A stretch of 64,000 nt of DNA, taken from contig JARZZO010000003.1 of the NCBI GenBank assembly GCA_030544215.1, positions 24,933,879 through 24,997,878 of the forward strand, in the 5' to 3' direction. The position numbers and the translations under genes are program-made. Of this stretch, positions 9,760-21,395 are shown in pieces. Each line of letters opens with the position of its first letter. Position 1 is the stretch's first letter. The notes beneath the pieces were generated by a model. It did not search any database. It saw nothing but the letters and a program-made list of their open reading frames with translations, and had not been told where the DNA came from. This stretch comes from Zantedeschia hybrid cultivar. Its lineage: Eukaryota > Streptophyta > Magnoliopsida > Alismatales > Araceae.

Positions 9760-10807
9760 GATTCAAGACAGAACCTCACTAATTCATGCCAGTAAAATGT
9801 GTTCATACTGTTAGATGGATGGTTAGTGCATGTTTTAGTGTACCCGGTAGAGATAGACTCTTCATGACCGGACGATACTACATGTATGTTATACGATCGC
9901 GGACTTTTCACGTGACCGGATCGTACTTGTTGGGTTTTGTGTTACTGTGGACCTGGAGTGACATTGTAGCGCTTTATCACCCTGTGCTGGTGGGGGCGTG
10001 AGCACAGCGCCGGTGGGGGCGTGGGCGGGGTGACGCCTAGTGAGAGAGGGTCACCTGGTGAACCCCGGGGTCAGCTAGTACCGGTGTCGGAGTGGTACGT
10101 TCGGAGAGTCACTCATGCTGAGGGAAGGAGTAGCCACCTGAGCCGGTTGGGCCGGAGTAGCTAGTCTGCTATCCGAGGGGTTACTGCTTGGTCTCAGCGG
10201 GTCGAGGTTTTTCCACCGTTGTTGTGTGGTTAGCGAGTTCTATCGAGACGACAGTTGTGGGTTCTCTAGTCGGCTGGTTTAAAATATGCATGTTTATTAT
10301 ATTTCGACTGCATGTGATTTCATGTTAAGAATTAGGAATTGTACCTCCTGCGTTTATCACTTTACCGTTACTTGTACCTTGCACTTGTGGGTGTGTGCGT
10401 GGGCAGTGGGGATCGAAGGATCCCTACTGAGTCTTGTTTTTGAGACTCACCCCCCTGCGGTTTTCAGGTGAGGACTCTCAGCAGACTTAGCGAGGAGAGT
10501 GCGGCCGTGAGTTGAGCACCGTCAGCAGTTATTCCGGGGTATGCCCCGACATAGTTGTTATTTTATTTCTGGCCTGTACGTTTGATTATTTCTTTTCTGT
10601 TGGAGTATGTAATTATTTGCTGTATCGAGTCGCATTGTAATAAATTTTAATTCCTGCACTTCTATTTCAGTTCAATGCGATGTGAATGTTTAGCTTAGTT
10701 TATTATTTATCTCCCAGACTTGATTAGATCCTGGTTTGGTTCCAAATTAATGATTCGGTACCCATTTAGTAATCGGATCCCCGATTATAGGGTGGCGGGT
10801 CGTTCCA

Positions 10808-11140
10808 ATGGTAATCAGACTGGAGCCAAACAGTCTATCACAAATAATTAATATAGTTGTTATATTAAAATTCAGCAAACACATAGACTGGTCATCACAT
10901 ATCCATGGTGTCTTCTAGTTGCTCCTATGGATGATCCTCGCTCTTTCTCAACCAACAATTTTGTTGAGCCCCTTGGATTGATTTTGACGGAACAAATTAC
11001 TTATAACTACTATGGGTAAGTTTTAATCAAATGTTTATTTTCAAAAGTCATAGGGATACATTGTCAAATATTTTGTTGTATATGTATGAATGCAATAAGA
11101 TTCTTGGGCCATAAATATTATTTTTTGAAATTAAAATGAC
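10808..11140 (-). mobile_element. Copia 5' leader, right half, after the gypsy insertion
   Basis: It begins with the second copy of the ATGGT target (10808-10812), then 'cagactggagccaa' and 'gatcctcgctcttt'. These parallel 'tgactggagccaac' at 23490 and 'gatcgtcctcgctcc' at 23608 in the intact copia element, so the halves were once continuous. The right limit is approximate. No PBS or LTR is recognised here. Confidence 0.65.
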
Positions 11141-11194
11141 CCCAGAAAGGATCCTCAAAAAATTAAAATTGAATGAAAAGGCCAAAATCCACAT

Positions 11195-11370
11195 GTGGGT
11201 ATTGGTCGACTAACACTAGATTGGTCGACCAGAACCAGAACTAAGTTTTTAGTGAGTGGCTTGTTTGGTCGACCAACTGGTCATTGGTCGACTAATACCA
11301 GAACTCAATTTTTCAGAGTCTGGCTGGTTGGTCGACCAATCTATAAATTGGTCGACCATGACCAGGGGAT
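11195..11370. repeat. 63-bp tandem repeat with paired TTGGTCGACCAA palindromes
   Basis: TTGGTCGAC starts at 11202, 11221, 11265, 11284, 11328 and 11348. The motifs fall in pairs 19-20 bp apart, and pairs recur every 63 bp (11202, 11265, 11328), so this is a three-copy tandem repeat with two motif copies per unit. Four of the six copies are TTGGTCGACCA or longer; two have TTGGTCGACTA. No gene is recognised around it. Confidence 0.8.
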
Positions 11371-12058
11371 GTTCTGAGGGCCTGATTTTCCTGCATTGCA
11401 TATTAGACATCCAATTATGGGCTCTGATCATCCAGAATGACTTAGACGCCCATGTGACTGGACAGATTGACCTATCCTTATCTATCCCAAAGCAAGGACA
11501 ATTACATGGGAGCCTTTATGATAAAAGGACTATAGGCTAATAACTCAGCTTTTCTCTTATGATTGTATAGATCCATCATATATTTTTTAAGATTCTAAAG
11601 TATCTTTTGGAAACTTTTGTAAGCCTACTTTTTTCCTTTACATGTTATATATCACCATCACCTTTTTACTAGCCACTCATTTGATTCTCCAATGAGAACT
11701 TTTTACTGGGAATATTTTTGTCCAAGTGACATAATGTAATACCCTACTAGCCGGTACGTTATGGAACCAATCAAATGCTAGGATTTAACATGACTTGGAC
11801 CTTTGTGCCTTTAAAAATATTGGAACATGTGTGGAACCTTCCTAGGCAGGCTTGTTGGCCAAGGATCTTGGAGGAAAAACATGAGAGCCTTTGAGAGAGA
11901 GTTCCTCGGGTTTCTTGACTTCCTCTTATGGTTATATTCTAACCTTTTGTTACATCCATGATCTAGTTCAGTCATTTGGATTCACGTCGAATTCAAGCCA
12001 CGTAAGTACGGAACCAAAATAGCGTACAAATCAAAAATAAATGATGAAAGACAAATAA
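11371..12058. other. Unassigned AT-rich stretch
   Basis: I see no supportable gene. A possible LTR-like start 'tgtaataccctac' lies near 11735, but no matching end, PBS or coding sequence was found. The right edge abuts the truncated gag of the minus-strand Tekay-type element. Confidence 0.4.
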
Positions 12059-13224
12059 ACAAGGACAGAAAGTGTACCTTCCACTAAGTTGGATGCACGA
12101 GCTTCCTTCCTTGTGATAGCGAGAACTCTCCCCTGGGTCCTCGGCTTCTTCTGGTCTCCCGGTCCCTGCCCCTGACCATGCCCCTGCGGGCAACTCCTTG
12201 CCAGATCGCCCTGCTGGCCACAAGTATAACACCTCCCAGAAAATGCGGAACACTGAGTCCCACAGTGAGTACCACCACAATGACGGCAAGCTACTGGAAG
12301 TCTCTGAACTACCTCCTGCTGAGCGCTAGACACTGACTGACTCTTGTGAGTCTGCCTTGGTCTGCTACTACCACTGCTGCTGCTGCTGCTGCCACCGCCT
12401 CGAAAGAATCTCCTGAATTTGGAGCCGAGTGAAGACAATCCTGATCCAGACGAAGGAGCTGCTGCTGTTGTCTTCCCCTTGCTGTATGCTGGCCCTTGAG
12501 TAGCCAATCCTCTCTCCCGAGTCGATTGATCGTGCTGTGACTCTACTACTGCGTCACACTTAACCGCCGAAGCCAAGTCTGTACAACAGTGGGACGCCAC
12601 AAAACTCCTCAACTTGGACCTCAGTCCGTCCACGAACCTCTCGGTCCGATGCTCCTCGTCCCCTGAAATGAAGGGCACAAATCTCCCATGCAAAACAAAT
12701 TTCATCTAGTACTCGAGCACTGTCATGCTCCCTTGGGTCAATTCCATAAATTCCCTCTCCTTGGCCTTCTGGACATGCCTAAGGAAGTACTACGTATTGA
12801 ACTCCTTCGCAAATGTCTCCCATGGAATCTCCCTGAGATTCCTATCTGCATAAGACAACCTCTTCAAAGTAGTCCACTAGTCATAGGCATCATCCTTCAA
12901 CATGAAGGTAGCCAACGGAGTCCTCTCAACTGCCGCACAGTCCATGGTATTGAAAGTCTTCTCTAACTCCTCCAGCCAATGAATGGCCTCATCAGGGTCA
13001 GGACGGCCGGTAAAGTGAGGCGGCTTCAGCTTCAAGAATCTCTCCTGAGCAGCTGAAGGCCCTCCCCGAGCACTAGAACTCTCCTTAGGGTCTCGAGTCT
13101 GATATCTAGTCATCGTATCCATCATAGCCTCCATAAAACGCTCCATATTCAGCCTACCAGCCTCAGACCAGCTAGGAACATCACCCTGCTCCCTAATAAC
13201 TGGCACTCTCTTCCTAGGAGCCAT
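12059..13224 (-). pseudogene. Tekay-type gag, broken
   Basis: ATG at 13224-13222 starts MAPRKRVPVIREQGD, close to the gag at 3894. In-frame stops fall where Trp is expected (near 12875, TGG to TAG) and where Gln is expected (near 12707, CAG to TAG). Two knuckles follow near 12190-12300. In the second, CYTCGQQGDLARSC, the zinc-binding His is replaced by Asp. The frame runs into protease and ends by truncation. Confidence 0.85.
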
Positions 13225-13369
13225 CTAATCGCCTACATTCACAAGAATCGAAAATTTTCTGATTAGAACCCAAAACCTATACTACCGCCGTACCTGTACG
13301 GGATAATATATTTATTTGCTGAAATTTATAGTACTTAACCTAGTTATTCATTTATTTGCCAGACCGAAT

Positions 13370-13381
13370 GCTCTGATACCA
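13370..13381 (-). other. Primer-binding site, initiator Met tRNA
   Basis: GCTCTGATACCA on the plus strand is the complement of TGGTATCAGAGC. It is 2 bp from the LTR edge at 13384. Confidence 0.9.
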
Positions 13382-14402
13382 ACTGTAACGACCCGCCACC
13401 CTATAATCGGGGATCCGATTACTAAATGGGTACCGAATCATTAAAATTTGGAGCCAAACCAGGATCTCAATAAGTCTGGGAAGTAAATGAAAAATCAAGC
13501 TAAACATTCCACATCACATCGAATTGTAAAGGAAGTGCAGGAATTAAAAATTATTACAATTCAACTCAACTCAGCAAATAATTACATATTCCAACAGAAA
13601 AGAAATAATTAAGCGTATAGGCTTGAAAAGAAAATAACAACTACATCGGAGCATACTCCGGAAAAGTGGCTGTTGGCACACAACCCGAGACAAAACCCTC
13701 CACACTACGCCTGCCTGGAACCTTCACCTGAAAACCACAGGGGTGAGTCTCATCGAAATGGACTCAGTAGGGATCCTTCGATCCCCACCACACACTCACG
13801 CACCCACAAGTGCAACAACTCAAATATAGGCAATTAAATAAGTAAAGCAGTAATTACAACTCCCAAAGATTCTCACATTCCGATATAAAACACATGCATT
13901 TGTAAATACAACATGCACAACTCTGAAACCACTCCACCATGAAGTCCACAACCAGCGTCGCGGCTAAACACACAAACCACGCAGCTGAATGCGGAAAACA
14001 CTAACCCGCTGGGACCAAACAGCAACCCCTCGGATAGCACGCTGGCTACTCCGGTCTGTCTAGCTCTAGGTGGTTCTGGTTCCCCCAGCACGAGTGACAC
14101 TCCGAGTGTACCACTCCCACACCGGTACTAGCTATATCCCGGGGTACACCAGATGACTCTCTCTCTAGGCTTCACCCCACCACTCCCACACCGGTGCCGT
14201 GTCACTCCCGCACCGACACAGGGTGCCAAGTGCTAACAACTGTCACTCTAGGTCCACGATCGCAAAAAACACACCACAATGCAATCTAATCACGTAGAAA
14301 TCCTCATCATCGAAATACGTTTTCAAGCATGCATTTAACCAAACTATTTAACAATGTAAACATATGTTAATTGCATGAATTAATGGGGTTCTATCTTGAA
14401 TC

Positions 14403-14631
14403 GCGTCACCCGTGGCCGACGTCATTCAAGACCCCTAAACTGATTCACAGGAAAACTGGCCTCGGGAGATGGCCTAAATCGCGTCGCCCCTAGCAAACGC
14501 TAAATAAAAAGACGTCGCTGTCCCCAAATGCTATTAAAAACAAAGACAGAATCTAGCCTCGGAACAAGTTGGGCTAAATCGCATCTTTGGTGGCAGCCGC
14601 CATTTAAAATGGTGTCGCTGTCGCAAGACGC
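14403..14631. repeat. GCGTC-N10-GACGC dyads, 5 units
   Basis: Five units have spacers ACCCGTGGCC, GCCCCTAGCA, GCTGTCCCCA, TTTGGTGGCA and GCTGTCGCAA, all 10 nt, although several arm bases have changed. Confidence 0.8.
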
Positions 14632-15182
14632 CATTTAGCACTCTCAAACAGGTCCCCCTCCCCCCCCGGCCTCCCCGAATCAGAAAGTGGGATTTCTCCC
14701 TCAAATCACACGAAAACATCAAAAAATTGAGCAAGTAGGGGAGAAACTTAATTATTTCATAAAGCATGCTTTCTACCCCAAGAGCATTCACACACATTAC
14801 ATGCTTTAAAGCGGGAAAATCATGTTTTTAAACAAAATACCGTGAGGATCGTCACCCTACTGGTTACTTGAACTCCTCCGTGTTCCTAGCCGCCGAACTG
14901 CCACGCCACAAGCCGCCGCCGGTACCGCCGTAGACGTCGTTACTCCACCAGGACGTCGGCCGCCATCCGGAGAGAAATGCGTCGCGGAGGAGATGGTGGT
15001 GGTAGTGGTGGAAGTTAGGAGGTTGATGGAGTGAAGGAAGATGAGGAATGGGGAGAGGAAGGGAAAGAGAAGGGGAAGGGGGCATCGGAGGTTCGGAGAG
15101 AAGGAGGAGGAGAGAGAGAGGAGTGGAGAGAATGAGGGAAAGGAGGGAGGGATTTGGAGCGTTAACCAAAACTATCTAAAAT

Positions 15183-15367
15183 ACGTTGTCCAAGACCGAC
15201 GCCAATCAGATGACAAGACGGGGTCGTACACTGACAGATCAGGGCCGTACTCTGAATGGCGTCGTCCATGCAAGACGCTATTCAAACGATAAGACCGGGG
15301 CCGTACTCTCGCGCCCCAACGCCCGCCCACGTGGCACATTCTAAAAGGCGTCCCCCTAAGCAGACGC
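15183..15367. repeat. GCGTC-N10-GACGC dyads, 3 units
   Basis: Units lie at 15183-15202, about 15263-15282, and 15348-15367, all with 10-nt spacers. Confidence 0.8.
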
Positions 15368-15494
15368 CGTTTGAACCGCGTTTCGCAAGCTCGACACGAA
15401 AAAGAACCCACGCCCCAGCCCCACAAGGGCCCAAACCAAGGGGTCCAACATCGAAACTGACCCAATAACCAGATCCGAAACCTCAGTCCTTACA

Positions 15495-16784
15495 CATATA
15501 ATGGATTGCATAGTTAAAACATATTCATATGATTCCAAAGAATATGACTAAACAGAATGATCAACGGATTCAAATGACTAAACTGAAGATATGAGAGCAA
15601 AGGTGTCCGATTTGTGTGTCAATCAAACATATCATAACAAACATACATCCAAACCACCATATAAGGAGTTGAACGAACAAATATCAAAGTATCTAGGCAA
15701 ATAATGCAAAGGTTTTAGCCTTGCGTAGAACCGGAGAGTCTAAGTCCCACCATAGTCATACAAATGGCAAATAAGTTTCAAGAGGTGGCTCCCATAGATT
15801 GAAGAGGTGGCTCCTACTCAGCGTAGCACTTTGTTCCACGTGACACTTTATACCTACTGTCCAACTGAAAATTACCCATTGCCCTCTGGTTTCACACATA
15901 AAATGTCATATCCAATGCAGATGCTTATAATGGAATCGAACTTTACAATCTCCTTAAGATAGCAATATCCAAATATAACAAATCATATGTGGCACAATCA
16001 GATAATGGAGAATTCATAATGAGCATAGATCTGGTAATTAACTTATCAAAGGATACATAAAACTAGAAGTCAAAATACAAGCTTATACATACAAAATAGT
16101 CACTTATAGAGTCAAATAGGTCAAATATGTGACAAATCATAGTAAAGATGGTTTTAACATGTTACTGAATAGAAAAGTAAGTTGTTGGAATTTTTTTCAA
16201 AAATTTCAAAATCATAATCATATTTCCTGGCCACTAAAACTAATTTTTAAAGCTGAAAAATTAATAAACAAGGCCGAAAATATCAAACATATTCAAAATT
16301 CGATCAAACTTGATGAATATGTCCAAGAGGTCAAAGGAATCATGTGGACAAGGTTTTATGTAACTCAGACATCAAACGAGTGATTTAAAGCATTAAATGG
16401 CATATAAAGAACTTAAGTCAAATTGGACTAATCGAATAAACAACTAATAATAGGCAAATAAAATCTAAAAATTATGAAATTTTACTAATAGGTAAAATAT
16501 GTCAAAATCAAGGGTGGTCAAAATTCCGGTCAATTGGCTAAGAAACGAAGGAGTTATGGCCAATCAAAATTCAGTATGGAAAGAATAATAGAAAATCAGC
16601 AAATCTGAATCGTGTCATCTATTAGTGACGTTTTTCAAAAGACATCACTAAAGACTAACGCCTTTCATAGTCATATAGCTAAAGGCTTATGAGTACTTAA
16701 TCAATAAAAGAGAGTAAAAGACATCATGTCGGGCTGACGTTAATCAAATCGCGTCATCTAATAGTGACGACCTAAACCGCCAGA
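15495..16784. other. AT-rich sequence with a dyad cluster, no gene
   Basis: I recognise no coding sequence, LTR boundary or host gene. Its one clear feature is the dyad cluster at 16612-16770. It separates the Tekay-type LTR from a 5'-truncated copia pol. Confidence 0.5.
16612..16770. repeat. GCGTC-N10-GACGC dyads outside any recognised LTR, 4 units
   Basis: Units lie at 16612-16631, 16642-16661, 16721-16740 and 16751-16770. Arms are partly decayed (GTGTC, ACATC, AACGC), mostly by loss of CpG, but all four spacers are 10 nt. Two spacers are near-identical (ATCTATTAGT, ATCTAATAGT). Confidence 0.75.
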
Positions 16785-17822
16785 AAGATATGTGGGACAT
16801 ATTAATTTGGATCGTTCTAAGATACTCTATAATGAGGATGATGATCTTAAGACTTACTAGAAGGCCATTGAAAGTCCAGAGGCTGGGAAATGGCGAGAAG
16901 CCATGAATTCTGAAATTCAGTCAATGTACGTCAACTAAGTTTGGAACTTGGTCGACTAGCCCGAGGGTATAGTACCCATCGGCTGCAAACGGATCTTTAA
17001 AAGAAAGATTGGTGCAGATAGACGAATTGAGACTTATAAGGCAAGATTAGTGACGAAGGGTTATCGTCAAAGGTAAGGCATTGACTATAACGAGACCTTC
17101 TCACCCGTTGCCATGATTAAGTCTATTAGAATTCTTCTCGCTATTGAAGCATACCATGATTATAAAATCTGGCAGATGGATGTGAAGATGGCCTTCCTCA
17201 ATGAAAACCTTGAGGAATAGATGTATATGATACAACCAGAGGGTTTCACATCAAAGGAATCTCCAGATATGGTATGTAAGTTACAAAGTCCATTTATGGA
17301 CTGAAGCAAACTTTCCGGAGCTGGAACATAAGGTTTGATGAGGCAATCAAATCTTATGGCTTCATTAAGAATGAAGATGAGCCTTGTATATACAAGAAAA
17401 ATAGTGGGAGCGCAATCACATTCCTGATTTTTTACATTGACGACATCCTACTCATTGGAAATGATATAGGGATGATGTCATCAGTAAAGATCTGGCTATC
17501 TAAGAACTTCTCTATGAAGGATTTAGGAGAAGCATCTTACGTATTGCAAATACGGATCTATAGAGATAGGTCAAAGAAGATGCTAGCTTTAACCCAATCC
17601 ATGTACATAGAAATCATTGTCAAAAGGTTGGGCATGTAAAATTCCAAAAGAGGTCTCATACCGATGAGACATGGAATTTCTCTCTCTAAAGATCAGTCTC
17701 TCAAGACTTCTGAGGAGAGGGCAATGATGGATAAGTTTCCCTATGCTTCAGCCATAGGTTCCATCATGTATGCCATACTATGTACAAGACCTAATATTGC
17801 ATATGCTCTAAGTATTATGAGC
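16785..17822 (+). pseudogene. Copia pol fragment (RT), older element, left part
   Basis: It encodes a decayed copia RT: KRIFKRKIGADRRIETYKAR, FSPVAMIKSIRILLA, FYIDDILLIGND (YVDD box as YIDD) and YASAIGSIMYAILCTRPNIA. At least five stops and one frameshift (near 17290) break it. The 5' part of the element, including gag and the upstream LTR, is missing. It is cut at 17822 by the copia element at 17823-27177 and resumes at 27183. Confidence 0.85.
17818..17822. repeat. Target-site duplication, left (TGAGC)
   Basis: TGAGC at 17818-17822 is repeated at 27178-27182 around the inserted copia element. Confidence 0.9.
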
Positions 17823-19346
17823 TGTTGGGTTTTCTCGGTTTCTCCGGATCGCATACGCAGCAGAAACCAAAAAAAATATAGCAATCCGTTCCCGTTTCGA
17901 AATCTAAAATACAAGATAATCGGATTATCTGTTCTCACCGTGTGCGGATTCGAATCCGCAGTCGTTTGGTTTCGTCGGTGCGACACCGCAAGCCGCGCAA
18001 GCGCCCGGCCTCTAGTGAAGTCCACGCGATCCTCCTCACGATGGATATCCTCGAGTTCCTCGTTCTTCGCAGCCCACGAAGCCTCCGCCGGTCGCCGCAA
18101 TGTTCGCCGCAGCGTGCGGACGATTTCCCGTCGAACGGGATTCGGAGAAGCGGCGGAGCAGATCTGGATCTGCCTGGGCGCCAGAGAAAGACAGAAACTA
18201 AGGAGGGGCGGCTAGGGTTAGCAGCAGCTTGGCCTGCTCAGCCCGTTCGCTATGTTTTATACTCCCCGCGCGGTTTTTCATAAAAACCCCCGGTTTGTAT
18301 AAAACCCACTTACTTATCCATCGATTTGAGAATCATTTGCGTATGACCCTCTAGGCCCAATAACCAGTCTAGTTAATGGCCCAATAAGCACAGTGACTCC
18401 TCACTGGCCTGATTAATCAATTAATAACTCATATTAATTAATCAATCGAATCAATGTCACACATTAAATTCGATCGGGCCTCCGATCACGTTGGGTGCCA
18501 AGCAATACCACGTGAACCCGGAAGGTATTGGGGTTTAGTAACCCACTCTTGGAACCTTTCCGCCGACAGTTACCGCGTGGATATAATCCTTCATTCGTAC
18601 AATGCTCTCGAGTCAACTCAGGGTATGGCGAGCTATCAAACCGTAACCGGTCGACTCACTTGGATTGGATGCCGCTGATGAATATCGGAAAACTCCTTTT
18701 CCGATATTATCGTCCGCTCTGGCCAGGGACTTTCGCGCATCCTTCCTAGAGCATTCTCTCTCTAAGTACCGAGAGCGAATGATTCCTTATTGACACACAA
18801 TTACCTTCGACGGTATTCCGCTGTACCCAATCATTGGCGTATTAGAATCCCATGGATAGAGATTTGTAAGCTAAGGTCAAAGCACAGAAGTCCACCGCCA
18901 AGGTGTCCTTGGTGTCTCAGGTCCGAGGATCATCCACGCAACAGCGACAATAGAATCAAGCTGGTTGACAGTGAGGTACAATACCATCCAGCGATTCAGT
19001 CGGATCAGTTCAGTGAACTCATTCTCTAATGAGCACCTACATATTCGCCTTAGTGTCTCCACACAAGTGACTTATGAGATCAGTCACCCTCATCATATGA
19101 GCAGGAGTAATCTGTACTAGTCTAACCGGATATCCGATGTCCTTCTCGGATATCCTCCGACTATGAACGATTAAGAATATGTGTGTTTAAGTGATCAGTC
19201 TCATTAGTATGATCTCATCATAATCTGATCATCATAACATATTCACGGACTTCATTATGAAACGATAATTAATATTATGCCATTTTATTAATAAATTGAA
19301 CAAGATTTACATAGTCAGATTGGCTTGGAGGCCACCAAAACTAACA
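17823..19346 (-). repeat. Copia 3' LTR (minus orientation)
   Basis: On the plus strand it runs TGTTGGGTTTTC to ACTAACA, 1524 bp. On the minus strand a TATA-like GTATAAAAC lies near 18262-18252, within U3/R. Five LTRs of this family occur in the window. Confidence 0.92.
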
Positions 19347-19360
19347 ATCTCCCACTTGGA
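19347..19360 (-). other. Copia polypurine tract
   Basis: On the minus strand TCCAAGTGGGAGAT abuts the 3' LTR start TGTTAG. This is the plus-strand primer. Confidence 0.85.
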
Positions 19361-20975
19361 CTAAAGCCAATCACCTTTATACAATAAGCCCATAGACTCT
19401 AGGTGACGCTCAAACACAATTTGAGCCAACGGCTTTGTCAGTGGATCTGCTACATGGTCGACGGGTGGAACTCTCTCCACTACTAAATCTCCTCTGGATA
19501 ATATGAAAGCGCCTCAGAACATCTTTCGATTTCTGATGAGACTACGGCTCTTTCACTTGTGCAATAGTCCCATTGTTGTCGCACAACAGCGGAACATGAT
19601 CAAGGATACCGGGAACTATGTGAAGGTCGGTGATGAACATCTTCAATCACACTATTTCCTTGAAAGCTTCAGCTGCAGCGATGTGCTCAGCTTCAGTCGT
19701 CGAATCTGCAGTGGTTACTTGCTTGGAACTCTTCCAGCACACTGCGCCTCCGTTCAAAGAAAACACGAATCCAGATGTAGACTTGCTATCATCTGGATCC
19801 GACTGGAAACTCGAGTCAGTAAAGCATCGCAGTTTCAAGTCACCTCCTCCATATACAAAAAACATATCCTTAGTTCTTCTTAAGTACTTAAGGATGCATT
19901 TCACTGCCTTCCAGTGCTCTTCGCCTGGATCAGCCTGAAATCTGCTCGTAACACTTAGAGCAAATGCAACATCAGGCCGTGTACATAGCATGGCATACAT
20001 GATAGATCCTATGGCAGATGCATAGGGTATTCTATCCATGAATGCCCTCTCATCAGGAGTCTTAGGAGACTGCTCCTTTGAGAGATTAATTCCACGTCTC
20101 ATCGGTATGAAACCTCTTTTGGAATTTTCCATGCCAAACCTTTTGACTATGGTATCTATGTACAAGGATTGGGTCATTCCAAGCATCCTCTTTGATCTAT
20201 CTCTATAGATCCGTATTCCTAATACGTAGGATGCTTCTCCCAAATCCTTCATGGAGAAGTTTTTCAACAGCCAGATCTTTACTGATGACATCATAGCTAC
20301 ATCATTCCCAATAAGTAGTATGTCATCTACGTAAAGAACTAGAAAAGTGACTGCACTCCCACTGGTCTTCTTGTACACACAAGGCTCATCTTCATTCTTA
20401 ATGAAGTCATAAGACTTGACAGCCTCGTCAAATGTTATGTTCCAGCTTCGGGAAGCCTGCTTCAGTCCATAAATGGACCTCTGAAGCTTGCACACTTTAT
20501 CTGGAGATTCTTTGGATGTGAAACCTTCTGGTTGTATCATATACACTTCTTCCTCAAGGTTACCATTGAAGAAGGCAGTCTTCACATCCATCTACCAGAT
20601 TTCATAATCAAAATGTGCAGCAATGGCGAGTAGAACTCTGATCGACTTTATCATGGCAACTGGTGAGAAAGTCTCGTCATAGTCAATTCCTTGCCTTTGA
20701 CGATATCCCTTTGCCACCAACCTTGCCTTATAAGTGTCGATCCGTCCATCAGCACCGATCTTTCTCTTAAAGATCCACTTGCAACCGATGGGTACAATAC
20801 CCTCGGGCAAGTCCTCCAAGTTCCAAACTTGGTTGGTGTACATGGACTGGATTTCTAAGTTCATGGCTTCTCGCCATTTCCCGGCTTCTGGGCCTTCTAT
20901 GGCCTCCTGGTAGGTTTTCGGATCATCATCATCATTATAGTGTACCTTAGACTCACCTTCAGCAGTATGTCCCAC
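19361..20975 (-). pseudogene. Copia reverse transcriptase and RNase H
   Basis: On the minus strand the RT starts in a segment with GCKWIFKRKIGADGRIDTYK. A TAG at 20594-20592 interrupts it just before MDVKTAFFNGNLEEEVY, where Gln is expected. RT continues with SIYGLKQASRSWN and the active site LYVDDILLIGND near 20330. RNase H has YASAIGSIMYAMLCTRPD, then SSKQVTTADSTTEAEH. The frame is lost after AEAFKEIV near 19647, and only decayed RNase H sequence follows to the PPT. Confidence 0.88.
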
Positions 20976-21395
20976 ATATCGTTCAGGTGGTCTAGGTACT
21001 CTACCAGATCTACGAGGCTCATCTATGTGTACCTGAACAGATTCAGGAATTGATATCTCATCTGATGATAATACAGCAGTTTGGGGATCTGGAAACCTCT
21101 TCCAGTACTATTTTACTCCCACTGTTCTCCTAGATAAGGTATTCCTCTTCCAGGAAGATAGCTTTCCTGGCGACAAACACCTTTTGTTCACCAGGATGGA
21201 AAAAATAGTATCCAAAGGTTTCCTTTAGATATCCCACAAACCTGCATTTATCAGTTCGTGATTCCAGCTTGTCTGGATCATGCCTCTTTACATGAGCAGG
21301 ACAACCCCAGACTTTAACATGTTTAAATTCTGGTTTCCTGCCTTTCCATATCTCATATGGAGTAGAGGCCATGCTGCTGACTCTAGAGCATACCC
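20976..21395 (-). pseudogene. Copia integrase C-terminal region
   Basis: Residues 21372-21130 read PYEIWKGRKPEFKHVKVWGC, then HVKRHDPDKLESRTDKCRFV. This is the typical copia integrase tail after the catalytic core. Sequence to 20976 is decayed linker with stops. Confidence 0.8.

Larger units (their letters stand above)
1393..10807 (+). mobile_element. Full-length Ty3/gypsy Tekay/Del-type chromovirus
   Basis: This is a complete element: two LTRs, initiator-Met tRNA PBS, one gag-pol frame, polypurine tract and perfect 5-bp TSDs. The domain order gag, protease, RT, RNase H, integrase, chromodomain-like C-terminus is that of plant chromoviruses. The integrase tail and LTRs above 2 kb suit the Tekay/Del clade. 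The LTRs are very similar, and the 11-bp length difference between them is explained by one extra copy of an 11-bp segment near 1553 (GCCACGTGGGT repeated). Coding capacity is lost only through five stop codons. It inserted into the leader of an older copia element. Confidence 0.93.
8475..10807 (+). repeat. 3' LTR of Tekay-type element (subfamily A)
   Basis: It starts TGTAAGG and ends CGTTCCA, 2333 bp, and matches the 5' LTR almost throughout. The terminal CA is kept but the preceding A is C. Dyad clusters lie at 8562-8838 and 9411-9759. Confidence 0.92.
12059..15494 (-). mobile_element. Truncated Tekay-type element: LTR, PBS and gag only
   Basis: Reading the minus strand: LTR 15494-13384, PBS 13381-13370, leader, gag from 13224, then sequence identity to the full-length element stops at about 12059, just after the residues EGTLSVL at the start of protease. 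Nothing of RT, integrase or the second LTR follows. No TSD could be matched. It is a truncation product, unlike the gag-only element at 43654-50579, which has both LTRs and TSDs. Confidence 0.8.
13384..15494 (-). repeat. LTR of Tekay-type element (subfamily B)
   Basis: On the plus strand it runs TGTAACGACCC to TCCTTACA, 2111 bp. It is the same subfamily as the interrupted solo LTR at 43132-52133, and shares its end sequence, pyrimidine block and GC-rich block with subfamilies A and C. Confidence 0.88.

Noticed and set aside
12059..15494. Second TR-GAG element
   Set aside because: It has one LTR only, no PPT and no TSD, and identity ends inside protease, so simple truncation explains it.
17823..19346. 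ORFs of 60-180 codons inside the copia LTRs as genes
   Set aside because: They recur at every LTR of the family with different breaks and have no domains.
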